Assembly: GCA_946529195.1 (NCBI GenBank)
Contig: CAMMZE010000037.1
Location: 1-8,168 of the forward strand
From: an uncultured Lachnospiraceae bacterium
GTDB taxonomy: Bacteria; Bacillota_A; Clostridia; Lachnospirales; Lachnospiraceae
DNA length: 8,168 nt
Reading direction: 5' to 3'
Shown: in pieces, positions 1 to 7,700 of the stretch
Layout: the number at the start of each line of letters is the position of its first letter
How positions within the stretch are numbered: the first letter of the stretch is position 1
Translations under genes and position numbers: made by a program
Notes under the pieces: generated by a model
What the model was told of the DNA's origin: nothing
The model's input: only the letters and a program-made list of their open reading frames with translations
The model's database searches: none

Positions 1-44
1 AAAAGAAGCAGCAGGGCAGCAAAAGAGCGAATCGTTCCTTTCAT
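1..44 (-). CDS. Start of a leftward gene, probable exported protein (partial)
   Basis: Only the first 14 codons lie in the window. Read on the minus strand from the ATG at 44-42, they give MKGTIRSFAALLLL. This is a short basic N-terminus followed by a hydrophobic stretch, as expected for the beginning of a Sec signal peptide or an N-terminal membrane anchor. A strong Shine-Dalgarno site, GGAGGA, lies at 56-51 on the same strand, six bases before the ATG, which supports a real start. The gene diverges from tatD and has its own candidate promoter at 91-99. The mature product and function cannot be seen. An exported protein or lipoprotein is plausible, but no lipobox is visible in the residues available. 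Confidence 0.6.
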   Translation of the reverse strand, partial: MKGTIRSFAALLLL

Positions 45-90
45 GGCAGGTCCTCCCTCATAGCAAATCGTTTTCTTGTCAGATACTAAT

Positions 91-99
91 ACTATACCA
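91..99 (-). promoter_or_regulatory. Candidate extended -10 promoter for the leftward gene
   Basis: On the minus strand this reads TGG TATAGT, an extended -10 element (TG, one base, then a five-of-six match to TATAAT). It lies about 47 bases before the leftward start codon. No good -35 hexamer is present 16-18 bases further upstream, so the call rests on the extended -10 and its position. Confidence 0.4.
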
Positions 100-128
100 T
101 TGTTTTGAGAAAATGCATATTATATAAT
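100..128 (+). promoter_or_regulatory. Candidate sigma-A-type promoter for tatD
   Basis: TTGTTT at 100-105 and a perfect TATAAT at 123-128 are separated by 17 bases, the optimal spacing for a housekeeping sigma promoter. Transcription would begin near 135, so the tatD mRNA leader would contain the entire inverted repeat at 144-218. Confidence 0.6.
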
Positions 129-143
129 AGAGAGAAAAGGAGG

Positions 144-218
144 GGGAGACAGGGGACGGTTCTTAAGTCTCCCCCTAGAAAACAGGGAGGGAGACTTAAG
201 AACCGTCCCCTGTCTCCC
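144..218. repeat. REP-like long perfect inverted repeat in the tatD leader
   Basis: A 30-base arm at 144-173 (beginning GGGAGACAGGGGACGG, ending CTTAAGTCTCCC) is repeated as a perfect reverse complement at 189-218, with a 15-base loop at 174-188. Each arm is also a small imperfect palindrome, with GGGAGAC at one end and GTCTCCC at the other, so it can fold either as one long hairpin or as two short ones. The GACAGGGGACGGTTCT core resembles dispersed palindromic elements I associate with REP-type/RAYT-mobilised sequences in many bacterial genomes; that match is from memory. The element ends three bases before the tatD Shine-Dalgarno site, so it should be transcribed and could affect tatD expression. 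Confidence 0.75.
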
Positions 219-232
219 TCTGGAGGTTTGAC

Positions 233-1024
233 ATGATTTTTGATACACATGCGCACTATGATCAGAAACAGTTTGACGAGGACCGGGACCAGCTGCTGGC
301 ATCCATGCAGGCCGGCGGGATCGGCAGAATCGTCAATATTGGCTGTGATATAAAGACCAGCGAAAAATGTATAGAGCTGGCGGAAAAATATGATTTTATC
401 TATGCGGCGGCGGGGGTGCATCCGTCTGACGCCGTTACGAGTCTGGATCCGGCACAGGATGAGGAAAATCTGGCCGCCGTCAGCAGGATGGCAGACCATG
501 AGAAGGTGCTTGCCATCGGGGAGATCGGCCTGGATTATTACTGGATCAAAGATCCGGACCAGCGGGCCCGGCAAAAGGTCTGGTTTCGCAGGCAGATCGA
601 TCTGGCCAGAGAGAAGGGACTGCCCATCGTGATCCATTCCCGGGAGGCGGCCAAGGACACGCTGGACATCGGCAAAGAGGAGAACATCCGCGATGTGGGC
701 GGCGTCATGCACTGCTTTTCCTATCCCAGAGAGATCGCCAGAGAGTATCTGGACATGGGATTTTTCCTGGGAATCGGAGGTGTCCTGACATACAAGAATT
801 CCCGGGTGCTCAAGGAAGTGGTGGCCTACGCGCCGGCAGAGAGCCTGGTGCTGGAGACCGACTGCCCCTATCTGAGCCCGGTACCCTTCCGGGGCAAGCG
901 AAACAGCTCCCTCAACCTGCCCTATGTTGTGGAGGCCTTTGCCCAGATCAAGGGAATGAGCAGGGAAGAGGTGGAAGAAATCACCTGGAATAATGCCCTC
1001 CGGCTCTATCGCATGAAAGACTAG
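233..1024 (+). CDS. tatD: TatD family metal-dependent hydrolase (DNase)
   Basis: Encodes 263 residues, a normal length for the TatD family of amidohydrolase-fold (TIM barrel) enzymes. Characterised members are cytoplasmic Mg-dependent DNases with 3'-5' exonuclease activity, linked to DNA repair and turnover. All expected metal ligands are visible: H6 and H8 in DTHAH, E97 in GEIGLDYY, H135 in VIHSREA, H160 in MHCFS and D210 in LETDCPYL. The GVHP motif at 61-64 and the C-terminal TWNNALRLY, matching the usual end of the family, are also present. The ATG follows GGAGG (222-226) at six bases. The gene has its own promoter candidate and terminator, so it appears monocistronic here, although in many Firmicutes tatD sits beside rnmV and rsmA. 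The family assignment is firm; the exact substrate of this paralogue is inferred. Confidence 0.95.
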   Translation: MIFDTHAHYDQKQFDEDRDQLLASMQAGGIGRIVNIGCDIKTSEKCIELAEKYDFIYAAAGVHPSDAVTSLDPAQDEENLAAVSRMADHEKVLAIGEIGLDYYWIKDPDQRARQKVWFRRQIDLAREKGLPIVIHSREAAKDTLDIGKEENIRDVGGVMHCFSYPREIAREYLDMGFFLGIGGVLTYKNSRVLKEVVAYAPAESLVLETDCPYLSPVPFRGKRNSSLNLPYVVEAFAQIKGMSREEVEEITWNNALRLYRMKD

Positions 1025-1047
1025 TAAAGAGCTGCCGCATGAAAAAA

Positions 1048-1065
1048 ACCTCCCCAAAGGGAGGT
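1048..1065. terminator. Hairpin after tatD, possible bidirectional terminator
   Basis: ACCTCCC at 1048-1054 pairs perfectly with GGGAGGT at 1059-1065 around a four-base loop, 24 bases after the tatD stop. On the plus strand the tail is only CTTTCC, a weak U-tract. On the minus strand the stem is followed directly by six T residues (complement of 1042-1047), a better terminator shape, although no leftward gene ends here. It may be the first half of a tandem terminator for tatD or part of a larger folded RNA. Confidence 0.45.
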
Positions 1066-1094
1066 CTTTCCGAAAGGATTGGAGTTTTGGAGGA

Positions 1095-1123
1095 GGTGCG
1101 GCCAGGCAGCCGCACCCGTTTTT
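1095..1123 (+). terminator. Rho-independent terminator of tatD
   Basis: GGTGCGGC at 1095-1102 pairs perfectly with GCCGCACC at 1109-1116, giving an eight-pair GC-rich stem with a six-base loop, followed by CG and a run of five T at 1119-1123. This is a textbook intrinsic terminator for rightward transcription and separates tatD from rsmA. Confidence 0.8.
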
Positions 1124-1297
1124 ATGAAAAAGAAAATACACAATTTATATGAAAAAGTGCTTTCGCACTCACTGTCTTCGTGACTGTGTTTTGTTTTGAT
1201 AGTTAAAGTATACAAATGAAATGTGTAGCTTTTGTGTACATCTTCTAAAAGAAATCTAAAAAGACGGAAGACTTTGAAAAGAAACAGGTAGGAAAAT
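1124..1297 (+). other. AT-rich leader region before rsmA
   Basis: This AT-rich stretch separates the tatD terminator from rsmA and must carry the rsmA promoter if the terminator is effective. TATACA at 1209-1214 and TTGATA at 1196-1201 are promoter-like, but not correctly spaced with each other or with good partners, so I assign no promoter. A five-pair hairpin (AGTGC 1156-1160 with GCACT 1165-1169) is present. The ribosome site for rsmA is AGGTAGGA at 1286-1293. No convincing gene is seen. Confidence 0.4.
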
Positions 1298-2164
1298 ATG
1301 GAAAAACTGGTAAATCCGCAGAATACGATCGCGGTGATACAAAAATATGATTTTTGCTTTCGCAAGAAATTCGGGCAGAATTTTCTGATTGATGAGCATG
1401 TTCTGGAAAAGATTATCGCAGGAGCTGAGGTCAGCAAGGAGGATATGGTCCTGGAGGTCGGGCCGGGCATCGGCACCATGACCCAGTATCTGTCAGAGGC
1501 GGCCGGAAAGGTGGTCGCGGTGGAGATCGACAAGAATCTCCTGCCCATCCTGGAGGAGACCCTGGCAGAGTGCGGCAATGTCCGAGTGATTAACGCAGAT
1601 ATCATGGAGCTGGATCTGAATGCCCTGGTGGAGGAGGAGAACGGTGGCAGACCCATCAAGGTGGTTGCCAATCTTCCTTACTATATCACGACGCCCATCA
1701 TCATGGGCCTCTTTGAGAGCCATGTGCCTCTGGATTCCATCACGGTTATGGTGCAGAAAGAGGTGGCAGCCCGCATGAAGGCCGGACCGGGCAGCAAAGA
1801 CTACGGAGCCCTGTCCCTGGCGGTTCAGTATTATGCAGAACCCTATATCGTGGCCAATGTGCCCCGCAACTGCTTCATGCCCCGGCCCAATGTCGACTCT
1901 GTGGTCATCCGGCTGAGCCGCTATGACAGGCCGCCGGTCTCTGTGCAGGATGAAAAGCTCATGTTCAGCCTGATCCGGGCAGCTTTTGAGCAGAGGAGAA
2001 AGACCCTGGTCAACGCTCTGGCAGGCAGCGCAAGGCTTTCCATTTCCAAAGAAGAGGCAGCAGCCGCCATCCAGAAGGCCGGCCTGCCGGAGATGGTGCG
2101 CGGAGAAGCCCTGGAACTGGACCAGTTCGCCCGCCTGGCAGACGCCTGCAAAGAAATACTGTAA
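1298..2164 (+). CDS. rsmA: 16S rRNA (adenine1518-N6/adenine1519-N6)-dimethyltransferase RsmA/KsgA
   Basis: Encodes 288 residues, the usual size of RsmA (KsgA). The enzyme uses S-adenosylmethionine to dimethylate two adjacent adenines in helix 45 of 16S rRNA late in small-subunit assembly; loss gives kasugamycin resistance. The N-terminal KKFGQNFLID signature is at residues 23-32. SAM-binding motif I is EVGPGIG (53-59), followed by VEIDKNL (75-81), the acidic NADIMELD (99-106) and catalytic motif IV NLPY (125-128). PRPNVDSVVIRL (195-206) and FEQRRKTLVNAL (230-241) are typical of the family's C-terminal half. The start follows AGGTAGGA at a suitable distance and gives the normal N-terminus. The gene is complete with no missing key residue. 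It probably has its own promoter, and could be co-transcribed with the downstream cassette because only a U-tract-less hairpin separates them. Confidence 0.97.
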   Translation: MEKLVNPQNTIAVIQKYDFCFRKKFGQNFLIDEHVLEKIIAGAEVSKEDMVLEVGPGIGTMTQYLSEAAGKVVAVEIDKNLLPILEETLAECGNVRVINADIMELDLNALVEEENGGRPIKVVANLPYYITTPIIMGLFESHVPLDSITVMVQKEVAARMKAGPGSKDYGALSLAVQYYAEPYIVANVPRNCFMPRPNVDSVVIRLSRYDRPPVSVQDEKLMFSLIRAAFEQRRKTLVNALAGSARLSISKEEAAAAIQKAGLPEMVRGEALELDQFARLADACKEIL

Positions 2165-2169
2165 AAATA

Positions 2170-2187
2170 CTCCCCTCCGCAGGGGAG
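2170..2187. other. Stem-loop between rsmA and the downstream cassette
   Basis: CTCCCCT at 2170-2176 pairs perfectly with AGGGGAG at 2181-2187 around a CCGC loop, six bases after the rsmA stop. The plus-strand tail is AAAAGAAC, with no U-tract, so it is a poor rightward intrinsic terminator. It may instead stabilise the rsmA 3' end or partly attenuate read-through. On the minus strand the tail is TATTTTTA. Confidence 0.5.
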
Positions 2188-2260
2188 AAAAGAACAAGTG
2201 GTAAAGTGTTCCTGTAAGAAAAAAGGGAGCGCTTTTTGCAATAAAGAAAGGATATCCGTG

Positions 2261-3973
2261 ATGGCAACGATCACAAGACGGCTGGAAAAGGTGATGGATG
2301 AGCTGGAGCAGGAGTTTCAGGCCCTGTATACCAGAGATGATTTTATCTGCCAGCTCAGGCAGCTGCGCCGGGCAGGAAAGAGTTCTGCCAGACCAAGTGT
2401 CCTGGCCAGACTTTACCTGATGCTGGAGCAGACAGGGATTCCCTTTGAGAAAGGCAGGGACCAGTCCTATTATGAAAGCCTGGTAAATGAGGCAAAGATC
2501 CCGGAACTGGATGAAATAGAAGAAAAACTCCTGCAGGCGCTCTTTCAGCGCTATCAGGAATATCCCAAGCCGGAAGACTACATGAAAAGGATCGTTGACC
2601 GTCTGGAGGATCCGGAGGATGGCTGGGCAGACCATTCCCTGCGCCTGCGCATTCTCCTGCAGTTTATCAAATACGGAGACTACCTGTCTGCTGCAGGCAA
2701 AAGCGGAAAAAGGACCATCCAGGACTATGTGAAAAAGAAGACCGGGGCCAAAAAGCTTCCGGAAACGGACCAGGTCCTTGCCTGCCTGGATGAAGGTGTA
2801 TTTGAGGGCCTGAAAAGCGCGACCAAGGCCCAGAGAAAACCGGATGGAAAGTTCGGCCTGATCAAGGCGGCGGATGACCTGGCCGGCGGAAAGTTCCGTG
2901 AGGGAGGCGCCACCAAAAAGGATCTGTATCTCTTTGCCATGGTTTACGGCATGACCTATTACGCGGGCCGGCCGGATGAGAAGATCGACTATGAGAGAGA
3001 CATCGAGAAGAATCTCTTTACAGATTATTATACCAACAACCTGATGCGCTTCCTGACCGAAACCTACCGGAGCAGGAGCAGCGACTTTGAGAAAGACCCT
3101 TCCGGGCAGGGCATCAATTACAAGAACTTTGCGGAAATGGTATATCTCTACTATATCAGGCGCCCCCTTCCCCCGCAGGAGAAGGTTCGTCAGTCCGCGG
3201 AGATGATCCGGCAGATCATGGAAGCGGCCTTCAAAAAAGGCAGTCCTGCGCAGACTGAGGAAAAACCCCGCGGAACGGCCGCCTATAAAGAGAACATTCT
3301 GAACCCGGCGGCAGCCCGCGAAGAAGTGGTCATGGAATGGAGCGAAGAAGACTTCAAAAACTACCTGCTGCAGAATTATAACTGCGACACCTACACAGGG
3401 ACCCATATGGGAGCCGCCGGACCGGTGGATGACAAGATGGGAGAAATGCAGCTGGAGAGCGGCCAGGAAACGGCATACCGCCACTACCGGCAGATCCTGG
3501 AGGACCTGGAAGATCTGGATGTGCCGCTGGAGACCTGCAATTACGGGCTCTGGTTTGCAGACCTTGCTTCCTTTGACAAGTTCGGCCATCCGGACAAGGA
3601 GGCTTACGGAGAGTATCTGGAACTTCTGCAGGCCATCAACAATTACCTGGGCAATACGGTAGAAGAAGAAGTCAGCGAAGCAGACCTGGCCAAAGAAAGG
3701 GCAGAGACCTCCAAAGTCAGGACCAAAGCCCTCTATGTCTCTTCATCCAAAGGGGTGACCAGGACCTGTATGCTTGTCGCCTATTATTACTATTTCAATG
3801 CTTTTTATGAGGCAGATGAAGATGTCAGGGGCAAGAGCTTTGAAGAAATCTTCCGTTTGTTCAAGAACGGACTGGACAGTCATCTGCTGCCGGCCGGTTA
3901 TCAGCCGGTCAGCGGAAGAAATATCATCGATGTTGTCGTGATCTTTTCTTCCTATGCTTTTTTGAACGAATAA
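2261..3973 (+). CDS. Unrecognised 570-residue, mostly helical protein of the kinase/phosphatase cassette
   Basis: I do not recognise a named family. The protein is charged, soluble-looking and predicted by eye to be mostly alpha-helical, with no signal peptide or clear membrane span. Aromatic-rich blocks stand out: DLYLFAMVYGMTYYAG (221-236), KNLFTDYYTNNLMRFLTETY (250-269) and MVYLYYIRRP (293-302). The C-terminal part has MLVAYYYYFNAFYEADED (504-521), then AGYQPVSGRNIIDVVVIFSS (545-564). A low-complexity charged linker at about 323-355 suggests two separate halves. I chose the ATG at 2261 because AAAGGA lies eight bases upstream; an in-frame GTG at 2198 would add 21 residues but has no good ribosome site. 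It lies 29 bases before the PP2C gene on the same strand, so it is probably a partner, sensor or substrate of the kinase/phosphatase pair. That role is inference from position alone. Confidence 0.85.
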   Translation: MATITRRLEKVMDELEQEFQALYTRDDFICQLRQLRRAGKSSARPSVLARLYLMLEQTGIPFEKGRDQSYYESLVNEAKIPELDEIEEKLLQALFQRYQEYPKPEDYMKRIVDRLEDPEDGWADHSLRLRILLQFIKYGDYLSAAGKSGKRTIQDYVKKKTGAKKLPETDQVLACLDEGVFEGLKSATKAQRKPDGKFGLIKAADDLAGGKFREGGATKKDLYLFAMVYGMTYYAGRPDEKIDYERDIEKNLFTDYYTNNLMRFLTETYRSRSSDFEKDPSGQGINYKNFAEMVYLYYIRRPLPPQEKVRQSAEMIRQIMEAAFKKGSPAQTEEKPRGTAAYKENILNPAAAREEVVMEWSEEDFKNYLLQNYNCDTYTGTHMGAAGPVDDKMGEMQLESGQETAYRHYRQILEDLEDLDVPLETCNYGLWFADLASFDKFGHPDKEAYGEYLELLQAINNYLGNTVEEEVSEADLAKERAETSKVRTKALYVSSSKGVTRTCMLVAYYYYFNAFYEADEDVRGKSFEEIFRLFKNGLDSHLLPAGYQPVSGRNIIDVVVIFSSYAFLNE

Positions 3974-3987
3974 AGACAGAAAATGAC

Positions 3988-3993
3988 GGAGGA
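3988..3993 (+). promoter_or_regulatory. Ribosome binding site that fixes the TTG start of the phosphatase
   Basis: GGAGGA lies nine bases before the TTG at 4003. The nearest upstream ATG (3983) is out of frame and stops at 4004-4006 after seven codons, so the TTG is the best start for the phosphatase. Confidence 0.7.
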
Positions 3994-4002
3994 CGCAGGG
4001 AT

Positions 4003-4713
4003 TTGATTGAGATTTACAGCGGCATCGGGAGAAGGCATTTGCGGGAAGGGCAGGAAAACCAGGATGCAGTGGCCTTCCGGGAGCAGGGACCTGTTTCCGT
4101 GATTGCTCTGGCGGACGGCGTATCCGCCTGCAAGTGGTCAGGGCAGGGGGCAGCCTGCTGCGCGGATGCGGCTGCAGATTTGCTGCTGCAAAAAGGAGGC
4201 ATCCTTCTGGATGCCGGCCACAAGGAAAGTGCAGACTTTATTACATCCCATGTCGTGTACAGGCAGCGGCTGCTGGCCCGGAGCCAGAAGCATCCGGAGA
4301 CCGAATATGCCAGCACCCTGGCGGCAGTCTACTGTGACAGGCAGGCAGAAAAGCTTTTTTACTGCAGTCTGGGAGACAGCCTGATCCTGACCGTCCGGCA
4401 GGGGGAATGCCAGATCACCCAGCTTCCCCCGGACAGCAGCGGGGGCTGCTGCGTCACCATGACAGAGCATGCGGAGCGCGCAATGCGCACCGGCCTGCTG
4501 GATCTGCGCGGAATGGAGGCCGTCTTTGTCTTTTCCGACGGGGCCTGGGCCCCGCTCTTTGAAGGAGGCAGTCTGAAGGCGGATGCCTGTACCATGATCA
4601 GGGGCCGCTGGTACGCAGATCTGCGGGATTTTCTGAAGAGTCAGTCCTGCGAGGATGATTATAGTTTCATATCCATTGATTTATGCAATATGGCAAGGAG
4701 GAAAGCGGCATGA
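4003..4713 (+). CDS. PP2C-type Ser/Thr protein phosphatase
   Basis: Encodes 236 residues, a compact bacterial PP2C (PPM) phosphatase. These cytoplasmic metal-dependent enzymes remove phosphate from phosphoserine and phosphothreonine and commonly reverse a neighbouring Hanks-type kinase. The metal-binding and structural motifs appear in the right order: ENQDA with D21, ALADGVSAC with D38-G39, LGDS with D125, FSDGAW with D179 and EDDYSF with D218/D219. EYASTLAAVYC before the GDS strand fits the family's core T-L-A motif. Translation is predicted from a TTG codon preceded by GGAGGA, which may lower output relative to the neighbours. The stop overlaps the next start in an ATGA junction (4710-4713), implying translational coupling to the kinase. 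The likely role is to dephosphorylate the kinase or its targets; the natural substrate is not visible. No transmembrane or regulatory extension is present. Confidence 0.9.
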   Translation: MIEIYSGIGRRHLREGQENQDAVAFREQGPVSVIALADGVSACKWSGQGAACCADAAADLLLQKGGILLDAGHKESADFITSHVVYRQRLLARSQKHPETEYASTLAAVYCDRQAEKLFYCSLGDSLILTVRQGECQITQLPPDSSGGCCVTMTEHAERAMRTGLLDLRGMEAVFVFSDGAWAPLFEGGSLKADACTMIRGRWYADLRDFLKSQSCEDDYSFISIDLCNMARRKAA

Positions 4714-7700
4714 TCGAACGCAAAGCCCTCAGAGATTCAGTTCTGGTGTGCGGAGAGAGCGATGGAAAACGGTTTACCAGGCGCTTCAGGATCGTAAAGA
4801 AAGTAAGCGAAGGCGCTTTTTCTCTTTGCTATGAGGCCTACCATGAAGGAAGCGGACGGGGAATCCTCAAGGAATTTTATCCGCAGAGCGCAGCCATTGC
4901 CGCAGAACGCAATGCCCAGGGCCAGCTGATCTTTCCGGAAGGGCTTGAGGCTGCCAGGGACCAGTTTACAGACCAGTTAAGACAGTATCTGGAAGCTTAC
5001 CATATGCTGATCGCGGCAAAACAGAAGCAGGAGTACCCGGAACTGGAGACCTTTATTCCGGACTTTGAGATCTATTATGGCTGTGATGAAGAAAAAAACA
5101 TCACCGGGACCGCATATATCTGGACCAGCAGCAAGCTGGAATCCTTTGAAAAGCTCTGTGATGAGATCCATAAAAAGCCGACAGAGGCCCCGGAGCAGAA
5201 GATGGTGATCGCTCTGCGTGCTGTAGAATCTCTGGCCAAATGCATCTGCATGCTCCACAAGGAGGGCCTGGTCCACCGGGATATCAAGCCTTCCAATTTC
5301 GGATTTATCCGCCGGGGCAGCGAGGTCCTCACCCAGACCCTGTCCATGTTTGATGTGGATTCCATCTGCTCTGTCTTCGATCCGCCCGAAGAGGGCATGG
5401 GGACAGAGGGTTTTCTGGAGCCGGAGGCGGCTTATGAGCGGCCCGCCAATCTGACCGATATCTATGCCATCGGCGCCACACTCTTTTACGCGGTTGCCGG
5501 GTCTGATGAGACAAAAGGCAGCGGATATCTCTACCGGGAAGACTATTATCCTCAGCTGAGGGAACTGGTCAACACGTCAGATCTGGTCTGCGCATCCGAA
5601 GCCAATTCCCATCCCAGACTGCGCGATGCCCTGACCCGTATTCTGGAAAAGAGCCTGTGCAGGAGAGGCCGCCGCTACCAGTGCTGCGAAGAGCAGCTGG
5701 AAGATCTGGAGTCGGCTCTGTATTATGCCCTCCCCTCAGAAATCGCCAAAAAGGCCAAAAACGGAGACCAGTGGGTCCTGCAGGATGCACTCAGGGTCCT
5801 GGACCGGGAAAAAGTGAAAAATTCGTATCTGGCCATTCAGTATCACCTGTATAAGCATCCCCTTTACCTGAATCTGCCGGAGGAGGCTCCGGTGCTCAAT
5901 ATCGTGCTTGCCGGATTCGGAAGCGTCGGGCAGAAGTTTCTGGATGCCTGCCTGCAGGTGGGCCAGCTGCCCGGGAAAAAGCTTTCCGTCACGGTTCTGA
6001 CAGACGATCTGGAAGATAAGACCCTCTATCTGACAGACAGACCCCAGCTGGCAGACTTTTATGATTTTGACGGGTCACTGGCCGGTCAGGAAGAAAGCTA
6101 TGGAAGCGTCCGCTTTCTGCAGATGAGTTTTTCAGAAAAAAGCAGCAAAAACAATGTGGACCTGCTGCAGAATTATCTCTGCGATCTGGAAGAAGAAGAG
6201 CAGCCCCACTATATCTTTGTGGCACTGGGCGATGATGTGGCCAGTCAGACGGCAGCCGGCGCCTGCAGGGAAGCCCTGCAGCTGCTGGAGATTTCCTGTC
6301 AGGTCAGCTGCGTGTGCGAGAGAGAGCATTTCCCGGCAAGGAGATATCCGGGCATTCTTCCGGTCTTTGTCAGCGCAGATATCAAGAAGGACCCGCTCTA
6401 TCCGGAAATCGAGCGGATGGCCTTCAACTGTCATCTGATCTGGGAGAAAAATCTGAATGTAGACTTCCGGTCTGTCAGGGCGGACTTTCTGCGCCCTTAC
6501 AATCACGATTCCTGCGTTGCCAACGTTCTTTCGCTCAAGTACAAGCTGTATGGGATCGGGATCGACCTGGACAAGACCGGTTCCTACAAGGCAGCTGTGC
6601 TGACCGAAGGCAGGGGGCTGACCAGCGGCAAGAAGAATAATCCGGTCAAGAATGAGCTGATCTGGCTGGAGCACCGCCGCTGGGTGACGGAGAAACTCTG
6701 CATGGGCTGGCGGGCCATTCAGGACCCGGAGGAGTGCGCAGACGGTGTGACCAGGGATGAGCGGGCAAAACGCCACCTCTGCATCCGGCGCAGCCGTCCG
6801 GATCAGATGCTTGCAGCCCAGTTTGCAGCCAATGACAATGCCATGTGGGATCATGCGCCGGAGAGCGATCTGGAAAAGCTGGATGATCTGGACCGTATGT
6901 CTGTTGACCTGCACCGGGCCTATGTCCGCAAGGCAGAGGATATCCGGAAAAAGAATCTGCTGAACGGAAGCATTATACGGGGTATCCGGATGCTGATAGA
7001 AGGAGACCGATCTGCCTGCAGGGCCTTTGGAGAATGGTATGCCTGCCTGCAGGACATCTGGAATGGAGACAGCGGCAAAGGAAAGCTCTATCAGGGACTG
7101 CGGGAAGACTTCCTGGAAGCGGCTGACGGGCTGACGGAGTCCGGCAAAAAGGCACTCAAAGAGCAGGTTAATGCTTTTGAGACGCTCTTTTACCCTATCC
7201 GCATGAGTGTTCAGTACCGGGACTGGAAGCAGGATGACGCGGCTTTGATTGAAAATATTCCGTTTATTCTGACATATACGGAAAATGCCTGCCTGGTCAT
7301 TCCCTTTGAAACGGGCGGCAGCACAGAGGATTTCCATAATGTCGCTTCCGCGACTGTAGTAAACCCTGCAAGAATCCTCTATCTGTTTCTTGCGGAAAAG
7401 AAACAGGATCTGACAGAACTCGGCAGAAGCCTTCCCTATATTTTTTCCTATATGAAGAAAAAAGAAATCCGGGCAGAGGCTGCCCTGATCGTGGTCTGCC
7501 GGGGCAATATTCTTTCCGGGACTGAAGAGGAGGAAGCAGACAGATTGCGGGAACTCTCCGGCGGCAGGCTTCGCCGGGTCAGAATGATGAAGGCAGAGGA
7601 TACAGGAGCCTTTATCAGAGAACTGGAGGCTTATCTGAGCAAGAGGAGACGGGGCAAAGGGTTTTTTGCATTGGAGCGCAACCAGACCGGACTTTCCCGG

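Noticed and set aside
92..1141. A 349-codon open frame on the minus strand
   Set aside because: It is antisense to tatD, whose catalytic residues are all intact, and runs through the inverted repeat and both terminator hairpins.
1124..1183. Short open frame MKKKIHNLYEKVLSHSLSS
   Set aside because: It begins immediately after the terminator T-run, has no ribosome binding site and shows no recognisable content.
2198..2260. GTG start adding 21 residues to the 570-residue protein
   Set aside because: No Shine-Dalgarno site precedes it, whereas the ATG at 2261 has AAAGGA at good spacing.
1493..3589. A 698-codon open frame on the minus strand
   Set aside because: It lies opposite rsmA and the 570-residue gene, both with stronger support. 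The translation has no recognisable motif and is a by-product of codon bias in the plus-strand genes.
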